Positions 33,401 through 43,759 of a stretch of 64,000 nucleotides of DNA are shown here, one piece after another. The position numbers were made by a program, and so were the translations under genes. Within the stretch, counting starts at the first letter, position 1. Each line of letters opens with the position of its first letter. The stretch comes from Nyssa sinensis (lineage: Eukaryota > Streptophyta > Magnoliopsida > Cornales > Nyssaceae), in NCBI GenBank assembly GCA_008638375.1, contig CM018035.1, forward strand, positions 24,850,807 through 24,914,806, written 5' to 3'. The notes under the pieces were generated by a model. The model did not search any database, had not been told where the DNA came from, and was given only the letters and a program-made list of their open reading frames with translations.

Positions 33401-35022
33401 ATTATTTAATTAATTTAGCAGGGGCTTAAATGTATAAATTTTCAACAGTCTGGGCCACTGTGCAATTCTGTCAAACAGTAGGGGTGGATCCGTAATTTTC
33501 AGAAATCATTTGGGGGTTAAAAGTAAATTTCATTAAATTAGGGTTCAAACCAAACGGTTCTAGGGTTCATCAGTTGAACCGGTCCAAAACCATCAAGAAC
33601 CAACCAGTTCAGTTCCTTCAGAAAACCGGAATAACATATTCTTTCTATCCCCAATTCAGCCCCTTATTCACAGTTTGGACAGACCTAATCCCTAATTCAG
33701 ATTTATTAACCGAGTTTCCAAACAGACTGGTTTTGATTTTAAAACAAAACCTGTTTAACCGAAACGGTGCCGCTCCACTAAAGAGGTGGCACACCCATGA
33801 GTGGACACGTGTCCGAGTCGACACGGTCTGCCCAAGCGAGTTGGACGAGTCAACTCCGTCTTCTCCATCGAATGCCCCACTGTTGCCCTAATTTGCAGGT
33901 TCGGTTTTTCTCAATTTCGTGCCATTTCAAGCACGGATTTCGGCCTGTTTTGGTTTCAAACATCTTCTGGATGTCATGCCAACGGTTTGGCATCGATTTT
34001 ATGGATCGAAGCCATGCATGGGGTGCTGTTTGGCCGATTATCGTGCAAAGTTTCAGTTCGGTCGTACGCCCCCGTTTTTCCACCAAATTGCACAAGGTTA
34101 GGCTTGTTGTGACCGTACTTCCATGGGGATCAACACCCCATTTAACAATTTCAGTTTAAGAGCCTATTTCAGATTTTGGGTTCCATGGCCGAGACCTATA
34201 GGTTCAGTTTTGAGGGTCCAAATCAGTGTTCTAGGGTCGCGGGTTGGTGTATTTGGGACCCTTATGACCTTTAGATTTGGTCTTGACCAACCAAATTCGG
34301 TTTAGCTTGGGTCAAGTCAGACCCAGTTATCCGAGGTACATCCATGGCCGTTTTGCTACAGGTTTGGGGTTTCAGTCCTATTCGACCTTCCCAATTGTTC
34401 TATAACAATCCCAGGCCTCTCAGTAGTGCATACATATAGTTTATATTGACTGAAAATAGCAACAAAATTTCTTAACAGAAAATTACAAATTTCGGATTTT
34501 TACCTTCAAAAATCAGACCCTCTTGTGTTCGGTTGTGGTTTCATGCATGCTGTTCCAGTGCAGTCGTGCCCCTCAGTCTAGCCCCATTGTGCACAGCTCT
34601 CCTCCTCTTTGTGCATCACATTGAAGACGTACACATGCATGTGTACACCAAGTTGTATATACCATGCTATACACACCATGCTTGACCTCACATGGATTTT
34701 CTCTCTTGGTCTCTCACCCAAGACTACATGCAGACTCTCTAAGCCTCTAACAGACCTACCCCTCTATAACAGTTCTGATTTTTTGTGTTACAACAGCCCC
34801 CCATTTTGAAGGTCCAAGATGTGTACACACATATATTTATTCATTCTTATACATATACATATATATGAATATATCAGAGAATCAGTGGGATTTAGGGCTG
34901 ATGTGGGCTGATGGGGAGCAATCATGTGGGGTTTGCATGGGTTGCCATTGGTCAGTTTGGGTGGCAAGTTGGGACAATACAGAGATATATACAAATAAGT
35001 TGCATACATATGCACAAAGTAA

Positions 35023-35099
35023 TGGGTAGCCTAACTGGTAAATTTTTGGGAAGAATTTATCCTCTCAAAGGTCAAGGGTTCAATTCCCTTGGCCTCCCA
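35023..35099 (+). other. tRNA-like module in insertion A
   Basis: A 77-bp stretch has an A box (TAGCCTAACTGG), a B box (GGTTCAATTCC) inside a perfect 5-bp T-arm stem with a 7-base loop, and nearly complementary ends (TGGGTAGCC and GGCCTCCCA). No convincing anticodon arm is seen. It is antisense to the LTR. Confidence 0.55.
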
Positions 35100-35513
35100 T
35101 TTGGCCCCTTTTTCACCATTTTTGGTTAAGGCCACGTTTGGCTGCACATTAATTCAGTTTTTGATGTTTGCCTCATAACTTTCATTCTGTAACTCCTTTT
35201 TCGATGCGGTTTGTTCCGAGAGTTTCATATTTCAGTTATCTACAGTGTCAGAGGTTCCGTGTCATTTATTAGTCATTCGGGATTTCCGTGGTTAATTAAT
35301 TCGAATTCCGTCAGTGTTAAATTGACATTATCTCACCTAATTAATGGATAATTAGGTTCGGGTATTATACCCTAATCTCGGACATGTTTAATCATTCTAT
35401 TGGTCTAGTGTGACCACCGGGAGATTATGATTAATTCCCTAAATCATTCTGTAAGTCGGTATTAATTAATAATTATTAATCAATTATTAATTTCACGAGA
35501 TCGGGGTGTTACA

Positions 35514-36480
35514 AATGGGCCACTACAGTTAGGCCTAAGTTTACCTCTCGGGTCAAGTACAAGTGTTCAGTTTTCCTTTAAGACCAAATCTCTTATTTTC
35601 AGGCCTCTCTTTTTTACCTTTTTGTTGAAGGCCCGGGCTACCCTTCTGTGACACCCTTATGTTTGATATAAAGCTTTGAGACGTCTTTCATCTAGGAAGG
35701 CTAACTCATCGTATCTGCTTTGGAACCAATCAGTTTCAACAAATTGATTCTTGAGAAGTACCCTAAGTGAGGGTATTTCTAGCTCAATAGGTAACACTGC
35801 TTCTATCTCGTATGTTAAGGAGTATGCGGTTTGTTCGGTAGGCGTTTTAATAAATGTACGATATCCCCATAAAGCAAAAGGGAGCTTCTCATGCTAGTTC
35901 TTGCTGGTTTCTATTGTTCTCCTTAAAATTTTCTTTAGAGTTTTGTTTGCAGCCTCTACTACACTGTTTATTTGAGGTCGGTAAGGTGAGAAATGATAAT
36001 GGGTGATTTTGAACTCTTTTATCAAATTAGTGACTTCCTCTTTGAAGTGCAAGCCATTATTTAAAATCAGTTTGTGGGGTACTCCATACTGGTAAATGAT
36101 ATTGGTCCTAATGAACTGAGCTAATTTCCTTGCATTGAGGACAACATAAGAAGTAGCCTCTACCCATTTGGTGAAGTAATCAATAGCTACCAAGATGAAT
36201 TCATGGCTGTTGGAGTCTTTCGGTGTGACTTTGCCAATGATATCTATTCCCCAAGTTACAAATGGCCAAGGGGATGTCAAGTTGTATAACTCCCTAAGAG
36301 GGAGATGTTGAATATTAGCATGTATCTGACATTTGTGGCACTTCCTGACGAAAGGAACACAATCTTTATCCATGGTGTTTCAGTAGTAACCTTGTCGGAC
36401 TATCTTCTTGGCTAGCATGTGTCCATTCATGTGAGGTCCACAAAACTCCTTCATAGATTTCTATCATGACATGTTCAACT
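35514..36480 (-). pseudogene. Tat-2 integrase, main part, broken
   Basis: The zinc-binding region is split by a frameshift near 36370 (EIYEGV..., then FVRKCHKCQIHANIQHLP). The catalytic core has GIDIIGKVTP with the first Asp, LILNNGLHF where the second Asp of the usual SDNG is replaced by Asn, and NSVVEAANK with the Glu. The frame ends at 35894. The C-terminal part continues in diverged frames to 35514, where insertion A cuts the GPF motif. It is catalytically dead by sequence. Confidence 0.85.
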
Positions 36481-37589
36481 TCATGTTTATATAAGCATAA
36501 TAGGTGTATTCCATTGAAAGATCTTTTGTAAATTTTTCTCTTACAAATGACGAATTGGGTGGCCCATCGTCTCAAGGCTACTTTGTCTGTCTTGGTATAT
36601 CTTTTAAGATATTCTGAGTGTTTGATGAATGACCAAAACCTCATTGTACCAAGTTGGGGATGTGAGTCATCTGTGACTTCATCGATATTGCAGTAGTATA
36701 TCGGAATTTCTTGAGTTTGAACCAAGAGTGGTTTGACCATGGCTTCTTCCAAGATGTCCACCATTGAGGCAAGGGTGGTTAGCGCATCCGTGAAACTATT
36801 TTTAACCCTAGGTATACAGTAGAATTGTACATCTTTGAATTTGGTTATCACTGTTTCTAGGTACTGATGGTAAGGTAGGAGCTTCTCTTTTTTGATATTC
36901 CATCTCTTTTGAACTATACAGGCTTCATACTCTATGGTATTATTGGTAGAGGGGTACTGCAACTTCATGGCTAGAGGCGTATGTGACCCGTCTAGGGCTA
37001 CTAGAAGCATGCCAATGCCATATCCCTTTTTGTTGGCGGCATCGTCAAAGAAAATACACCACCGATCTTCATAAATCTGTATGATTTCTTCATCTAGGAA
37101 GTCCGCTTCCTTAACAATCTCACCCTCAACTAGGCAATTTTCTAGGTGATCAACCACGACCTTCCTTGTGATGGGTTTCTGAGTTAGATGCACTATGTCA
37201 AATTCAGAAAGCACTAGTAGCCACCAAGTAATGTAGCTTAATAGGGCCAGTTTCTCAAAGAGATACTTTGCAGGGTTCATGCGGGAAACCAAGTGTATTG
37301 TATAAGCCATCATGTAATGGCAGAGCTTTTGGGTAACCCAAACAAGAGTAGTGCATGTCTTCTCAAGGGCATTATAGTTTTGCTCATAGGAGATCAACTT
37401 CTGGCTCACATAGTAAACAACTTTCTCCTTTCTTTCATGTATTTGATTTTGGGCTAACATGGCTCCAACAGTTGTGTCAATTACTGTGAGGTACAGTAAT
37501 AAAGGAAACCCGGCTTGTGGGGGAACCAGGACTAGCGGATTGGTCAGGTATTATTTGATCTTTTCGAAAGCCTCTTGGCATGAGGGGTT
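36480..37589 (-). pseudogene. Tat-2 RNase H and archaeal-type RNase H, damaged
   Basis: The frame 37460-36366 (364 residues) starts in the canonical RNase H-like domain (KVVYYVSQKLISYEQNYNAL, LCHYMMAYTIHLVS). It continues through a tether into the second RNase H (WCIFFDDAANKKGYGIGMLL, NNTIEYEACI). Directly after EYEAC the text jumps to a KEKLLPYHQYLE block, so about 30-40 residues that should hold the next catalytic Asp are missing. The integrase-side linker follows. The RNase H is therefore deleted for an active-site segment while the frame stays open. Confidence 0.8.
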
Positions 37590-38443
37590 TCACTTTTTGG
37601 GAGAATCTTTCTTCAGAAGTTTGAAAATGGGCTCACAGATAATAATTGGTTGTGATATAAATATGTTGATGAATTGAAGTCTCCTTAGGAAACCCTTTAC
37701 TTGCTTTTCCATTTTGGGTAGAGGCATTTCCATAATGGCTTTGATTTTTGCAGGATCCACCTCTATCCTTCTTTGATTCATTATAAAGCCAAGGAGTTTT
37801 CCTGATGTGACCCCAAACACACTTTTTGGGGGTTTAGTCTCATTCGGTATTTCTTGATTCTCTCAAAGAATTTTCTTAGGCAGTCAGAATGACTTCACTT
37901 GCCTTTAGATTTTATGATCATGTCATCAACATAGACTTCAACCTTTTTATGAATAAGGTCATGTAAGATGGTAATAGTTGCCCCTACATTTTTCAGGCTG
38001 AAAGGCATGACTGTGTAGCAGTATGTGCCCCATTGTGTTATGAAGGCAGTTTTTTTCATGTGATCAAGGTGCATCTTGATTTTATTATACCTTGCAAAGC
38101 CATCTATAAAGGACATCATGGCATGTTGAGCTATGTTGTCTACCAGAAGGTCTATATTTGGCAAGGAAAAGTCATCTTTTGGATAGGTTTTGTTGAGGTC
38201 CCTATAGTCAACACACATGCAGACTCGTTCATCCTTCTTAGGGACAAGGATGATATTGGCTAACCATTACAGGTATTCGACCACAGCCAAAAACCTTACA
38301 GCTAACTGTTTCTCAACTTCCTCTTTGATTTTGAGGGACCATTCTTTCTTGAGTTTTCTCAATTTCTTTTTGATTGGTTTGGAAACAAGGTAAATCAGGA
38401 TTTTTTGTTGAACTATGTCTATGTCCAAACCAGGCATGTCTTT
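37590..38443 (-). pseudogene. Tat-2 reverse transcriptase, broken
   Basis: Blocks on the minus strand are MCVDYRDLNKTYPKDDFSLP, MMSFIDGFARYNKI, MPFSLKNVGATITI and the catalytic VEVYVDDMIIKSK (to 37895). A frameshift follows, then FGVTSGKLLGFIMNQRRIEVD (thumb, 37820-37590). Upstream fingers (VPKKDERVCMCVDY) reach about 38300. All three catalytic Asp can be seen or inferred from the blocks, but stops and shifts break the frame. Confidence 0.85.
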
Positions 38444-39241
38444 TTAAGACCATGCGAAGACATCTGGGAATTCTCTTAACAGTTCAAACAAGATTTCTTG
38501 TTCACCTGAGCTAAGGGTTGCACCAATCTTGACCTCTTGAGTCTCAACTTCTAACCCTAAGTTAATGGTCACTGTTTGTTCTATGACAAGGTGAGCCTTA
38601 TCTTGAGATTTGGTGATTGTTTTAGCCAATTCTATTAGAAACTTTCTATCGTCTGTGTCAAGATTATTGTATTCTTCAAATTTATCATCATGTTTATTAT
38701 TTGTAATTAAAGGATACTCAGAAAAAGAATTTATTTCATCGAAAGACGGAAAGATAAAATCAGCGAGTTCATTAAGATTAATGAAATCTAAAGAAAGAGA
38801 GTCCTCGAACTCGGAGTCAAAAGAATTGTTGAAATCTGTATCAATCACATCTGAGTAACAGAGTTCCTACTCAAGTTGTTCATCTGAGGCTGACACCCCT
38901 TTGACTATGAGCCAATTATTGATTGGAGCTTGGATTGGTGTGATGTCTTTGATTGGATCTTCTCTCATGTTGCCTGCGGAGATCATATCGACTATATCAT
39001 TAATGAGTTCCATCTTCGAGAAGTAATCTGTCAGTCTTCCGAGCTCTTCAATCCAGTCCTCTTGCTAAGGATCATGTTGTCTGACTGGTACCACCACCTT
39101 TTCATAAAAACACAGGTGCAGTCACCAAATATTTTCCAACCGGGAACTCTAGTCTTGGCCTTAGCATTGTACCATGGCTTAGGGAACCGATTGTAGAGAC
39201 ATGGAAAATTGAGGATAAATTTTTCGTTTTGACAGTAGGAC
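38444..39241 (-). pseudogene. Tat-2 protease-RT linker, broken
   Basis: Minus-strand frames give an acidic stretch (FNNSFDSEFEDSLSLDFINL) then EQEILFELLREFPDVFAWS, the usual lead-in to RT of gypsy elements. Above it, WYQSDNM- and GDCTCVFMKRWW-like blocks reach the insertion border at 39241. Several stops interrupt it. Confidence 0.6.
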
Positions 39242-40139
39242 TGTAGCCCCTTGAGCCGAGACGTGGCACGTAAATCGAGATAGGTCGAGTCGAGTAATGT
39301 GAAATTCTAAAAATCCGACAGAATGCGGACTATACCTCAACCTAAGAAAAATTAGGTTATGTAATATTAATGATTTAAAATAGCCCGAATACGATAAGCC
39401 ATGACGGGCTTTAATACTCTCAGGTATAAGGTGGCATATGCTCGAAAAAATAGATAACCTGATCGATTGAGTGCCGAGAGAGACAAATGGACCGATACGA
39501 ATAATTGATTATGAAAAATTATGCAGATGATATAAATATGAAATGAATTATTAATGAAGTCCCACAATTAGTAAAATAAATAATGGCGATACCGAGTCCC
39601 GGCTTTAAGGTAAATTTACGGGCATCTTATAGTGTAATATTTTATGAAATAAAATATTCAATAAATATTAAATTGTGGTGTGAGATGTGTGTTATATATG
39701 TGTGATGTGTTACATATGTATGTATGTATGTATAGGAAATGTAAAATGTAAAATGTTATATATATATATATATGTATATTTATATGCACATGTGATTAAA
39801 TATATATATATATATGTGCCTAGGTTTATGTGTGTGCAGGTAGCTATGCAGGTGTGTGCCGGTGCAGTTGTAGGCTGCTGTGAGCATATGAGTGTGAGAT
39901 AATATATATATATATATATATATTATACATATACATGAAAAACCAAATACACGAGCAAAGCATTAAATGTAAAGTGAAAAAGGAGGGAGGAGAAGTCAAG
40001 AAGGGGTGTCGGCGTTGAGTGTGGCAGGCCTTAGGGAAGAGAGAGAATAGGGCTGCTGAGATGACCTTACAAATGGGTTGTATATACCGAGGGGATAGGT
40101 TGAGTGTTTGGTATGTATATGGGTGAGTGTCTGTTGAGT

Positions 40140-40140
<1 letters not shown>

Positions 40141-40177
<37 letters not shown>
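40141..40177. repeat. (AG)n microsatellite in insertion B
   Basis: About 18 uninterrupted AG units. Comparable GA-rich tracts lie 0.7-0.9 kb from the 5' end of each long LTR in this window. Confidence 0.95.
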
Positions 40178-40180
<3 letters not shown>

Positions 40181-41248
40181 TGTGTGAAGGAGTAATGAAC
40201 ACTGGAGAGGAGCCTGAGCCAAGCTTGAACCGAGAGAGGAGGAGGGATCCTGCAACCAGAGAGAAAAACCGAAAAGTTGGTAAGCCATATTCAGTTATGC
40301 TTTTCTAAGTTTTAAGTATGTTGCTTAGCTTTAATTATGGGGCCTTGTGGGGTATAGAAAATGGGAAATAATGCAAAAAAAATGGGATGAAACGATCAAG
40401 AAATCAGTGAGAAAATGCGAGTTGCAGGTCTAGGGTTAAGCTTTGGATTCTTGTTATTTTATGCGTTAAGACATAATATAAATGACTGGGCTTAACCCTC
40501 ATAGGTGCAGAAAATTTTTAGAAAAGAAACAAAGTTAAAACGGTTGAAAAACAGCCACGAAAATGGGAATAACCAGTCGGTCGGAAACTGGGTTTGGTTG
40601 GCCGAAAAAACTGGTCTGGGTTTCGGGAAAATCGGTTGGGTTGGGGCTGAAATATACTCTAAATAATTGATTGAGGTGTTAGGGTTCATTTGGTGAAGAA
40701 ATGGGAAGTTTTGGACGTAAAAATCTCAAGAAAATGGGGGGAGTTGGTCGCGGTCTTCGGCGACATGGCCAGAGAAGACGACTGGAGGTGGTGATCGGAG
40801 AATCAGGGGTGACGTTGGAGCGACTTTGGGCCTGTTGCCTTGGGCCTATTTAGATTTAAACTGATTTGGGCCTGTTGCCTTGGGCCTATTTTGATTTAAA
40901 CTAATTTGGGCAGTTGATTTTGATTTGGGCCAAATTAATTTTTAAAGACTTGGGCTCTGATTTAAAAAGAAATTGGGCTGAGGTGTTGGGCTGTTTTGAA
41001 ATAAGGGTGTTAGGCCTGCTTGGGTTTTAAAACTAGTTGGGCCAGTTTGGTTTTAAAAGGATTTGGGCCTATTTTAATTCAATTTGATTTGGGCTTGTTT
41101 AAATTTAAAAGGTTTTGGGCCAACTTGATTTCAAAGACTTGGCCTGTTTAATTTTAAAACTATTGGGCCTCTTAGTTTGGGCCACTTAAAAGGAATGAAA
41201 GAAAAAGAATGAGGAAAGGAAAATGAAAAGAAAAGGGGAACAGCGATT

Positions 41249-41318
41249 GGGGAGTCTCGAACCTGGAACCGCACATATGGAAGGGGCAACTGAATCACTA
41301 GACCACTGAGGTCCTTGT
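41249..41318 (-). other. tRNA-like module 1 in insertion B
   Basis: On the minus strand TGGTCTAGTGATTC (A-box like) is followed by CAGGTTCGAGACTCCCC (B-box like). The boxes are good but the fold is incomplete. Confidence 0.45.
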
Positions 41319-41386
41319 GGTTTAAATTGTGCCCAAAATATATTTGTAAAATAATAGAAACTAAACCAGAAAAATTAAAAACAAAA

Positions 41387-41474
41387 GGTGCGCAACACCT
41401 GTTGAGAAGACTCGAACCAGTGACCTTTTTGGAGGAGAGGTGACACGTTGGCCAGCGTGCCACCAATACGCACC
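41387..41474 (-). other. tRNA-like module 2 in insertion B
   Basis: An 88-bp minus-strand stretch starts GGTGCG and ends CGCACC (6-bp complementary ends), with TGGCACGCTGG near the front and GGTTCGAGTCT near the back. The length suits a tRNA with a long variable arm, but I cannot draw a full cloverleaf. Confidence 0.45.
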
Positions 41475-42819
41475 TGTCCATTTTCACATAAGAAAAAATA
41501 TATATAATATATTAAACAGATTTAATTAAATTAATTAAATTAAATAATGTCAAATGGTCTGATGTCCAAATTGGACAAGTTATTAGTGCATTCTTACTAT
41601 CTTAGGCCTTCTAAGGCCAACGGTGAGGTCCGTGATGCTAGATGAGGTCCCGAAAAATAAAAGACTCGTGGAAACCTTAAAAATTACCAAATGCCCCTAA
41701 GTCAAAACGCGGTCAAACGAACCCTAATTAAAATGAAAAGATAGTGGATTTTTATTATTTCGAACATTCCGGACTCAACCGTGGGGTCAGATTTGTTAAA
41801 AGAGGTCTCAGGATGTAAGGACCTAGGAAAAGTGCAAAATGACCGTTTTGCCCTTTTAAGTACAAATATCCAAATTGAATTCCGCAAAAGCCTAGACCGA
41901 TTTTGTTCGACATTTCAAACTCAATAGTAGAGTTGGTTTAAGTAATCATAAAGAGACATAAAATTTGATGAATGGCACGAATTCAGATAATGATGTATTG
42001 CGACTTAATTGTGAATTTTAGGAACACCAGAAAGGAGAAGGTGAGTTGATTCTCTAGAACAACCCAGTGGGAGGGCAGAGTTACTCATTGGTGGATGGAA
42101 CTGCATTGTGGACATAGCTTACTAGGGTTGTGACCAACCCTATCAGGTACGGTGTCTTGCTAATGTAAGAAGTGGGGTTAAGTTTAGGGACATTTCATGG
42201 GTGAATTGAATGATGCATATGCTTAACTGTTGTTTGGGAATTATTCAGATCGTGATTATTTGATGACTTGAGATTTGGTTGTTTATGTGTTTTGTACTTC
42301 TTATAATTTTGAGAATTCGATGAAGTAATGAATGAGAACTGTTACTATGTGATTGGATTGATGACATGGGTGTGGCATGGTGCTTGCATGGGTGCGTCAT
42401 GCATACTGTTCATGTAATGCATTAATGATATTGCATGGCATATAGAGATAAATGTACACTTGCACATGCCACGCCTTAGCTTTGCTTCTTGCATTAGCAT
42501 TGCATTGTACCAGCAGTTGAGCTGACCCATTCGTGGGACATACATTTCAGATGACGACCCGGCTACATGAGGCTTGGTGATATCCTAATTGAAAGAACAA
42601 ACTTGGTGTAGTTTTGGCCCGTGGGACATAATTTTAGATGTAAGGGCTTAAGCCCAAATGCCATGTGAACAATGTATTTATGAGATGTATTTTATGTTTT
42701 TATTTGTATTGATGAAAATGAATGCATGTTGAGCTGAATACATTTAGATTTTCCTTTGTTTTATTTTCCTTTCGTTTCGTTACTCACGCCTCGGGTTCAT
42801 TTGAATTCGGGGCGTGACA

Positions 42820-43131
42820 CCGACAGTACAGATAGTCCTCTTTTTGTGTGACAAAGCTCTCATTCAAGTTGGGGAAGTAAGGTTTTATTTCTATGAGGTT
42901 GGGGGATAGCCTCTGTTCTCTAGTAATATTTTTGGCTAATGCAACAAAAGACTTTTCATGAAAATCTTCCCCAATGGGTAAGTATCCGAGCCTAAATGTG
43001 TATTCTCTTTTTAGTTGGCAAGGTCGTGTAAGTAGACCTTGAAAATTGAATCCAAGGCCTTCACCCGACACATATCCCATATAGACCATCATGTTTGTAT
43101 AAGCCTCTGTCAAGTACTTGTTCGACCTCAA
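42820..43131 (-). pseudogene. Tat-2 segment with G-patch-like motif
   Basis: The frame has MGYVSGEGLGFNFQGLLTRP, resembling the Gly-rich G-patch-like motif seen between protease and RT in large Tat/Ogre elements, then FPNLNESFVTQKEDYLYC. The last 11 codons before 42784 belong to insertion B. The stretch is open but isolated from its neighbours. Confidence 0.5.
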
Positions 43132-43217
43132 GGCATCCTATACAATCAAAGCCTGACAAAGGTAAATCATTGGCATTATGTTGGATCCCTAGTACGAGGA
43201 GAGCATCGCCGACAGGA

Positions 43218-43724
43218 TCAACGTCCCCATGTATAATGACTACCCCTATTTGACAAGCAAATTTGAGCTTTTGATAGTAAAGAGGATCCTACGAATTTTA
43301 TTTTATATAACCAAGGCCTTCTAAGTAATAAATTGAAGGATCTTGGGATGTCTAGTACTTGGAAATATGTAGTGCTTTCAACCGGACCGAGATTCATGAT
43401 AAGTTTCATGACCCCTACAACTTCCCTCTAAGTATTGTCATATGCCCTCATTGCTTGGGCTGATGGAGTGAGATCGACTACTTTTAAGCCAAGAAATTTT
43501 GCAGTCCTAAGAGGACAAATGTTGAGAGCAGAGCTGTTGTCAATGAGTACCATAAGTATCCTCTTTCCGAGAGCATCTATAGTAATATGCAGAGCTTTAG
43601 TGTGGTCAGCCCCTCCTTTCGGTAGGTCATGATCAATGAAAGTGACAATATTGTTGAATTGGACCCCCTCTAATGATTTGCGTAAGTTGTTCGGAGGTGG
43701 TGATGGTAGGAACCTATGTTTCAT
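43218..43724 (-). pseudogene. Tat-2 aspartic protease, altered active site
   Basis: The frame 43724-43428 includes VLIDNSSALNICPLRT, at the place of the DNG/DTG-type active site; the Gly position reads Ser. The second part (43409-43218) has FQVLDIPRSFNLLLRRPWLY, matching the second-lobe ...GRPWLH pattern with Arg for Gly. A stop or frameshift separates them near 43420. Both catalytic loops carry unusual residues, so activity is unlikely. Confidence 0.7.
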
Positions 43725-43759
43725 TGAGATGCCTCAAAATAGCCTGCCTATGTGGAAAG

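Larger units (their letters stand above)
30185..35513 (-). mobile_element. Insertion A: long solo LTR (5.3 kb) in Tat-2 integrase
   Basis: On the minus strand it starts TGTAACACCCCGATCTCG and ends GGGGATGTGACA. An exact AATGG lies on both sides (30180-30184 and 35514-35518). It encodes nothing I recognise. It contains a module array (32165-33400) and a plus-strand tRNA-like sequence (35023-35099). It shares end sequences, CT/GA-rich DNA about 0.8 kb from its 5' end, and modules with the LTRs at 12469, 39242 and 46396. A solo LTR is the simplest reading. Without a full-length partner, a short non-autonomous element is not excluded. Confidence 0.8.
39242..42819 (+). mobile_element. Insertion B: long LTR-only element (3.6 kb) in Tat-2
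   Basis: It starts TGTAGCCCCTTGAGCC and ends GGGGCGTGACA. No clean 5-bp duplication abuts these ends. Instead an exact GACAGTA occurs 4 bases outside the left end (39231-39237) and 2 bases outside the right end (42822-42828). Joining at GACAGTA restores the Tat-2 reading frame. Inside are a (GA)n tract about 0.9 kb from the 5' end, AT microsatellites, and two reversed tRNA-like modules. Proline-, leucine-like frames are chance. Confidence 0.72.

Noticed and set aside
33574..34305. Several overlapping 60-120-codon plus-strand frames
   Set aside because: They lie in three frames of the same GC-richer part of LTR A, have no motifs and overlap one another. Chance frames.
35023..35099. Functional tRNA gene
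   Set aside because: Boxes and T-arm are good, but no convincing anticodon stem-loop is seen and the sequence lies inside an LTR with diverged relatives.
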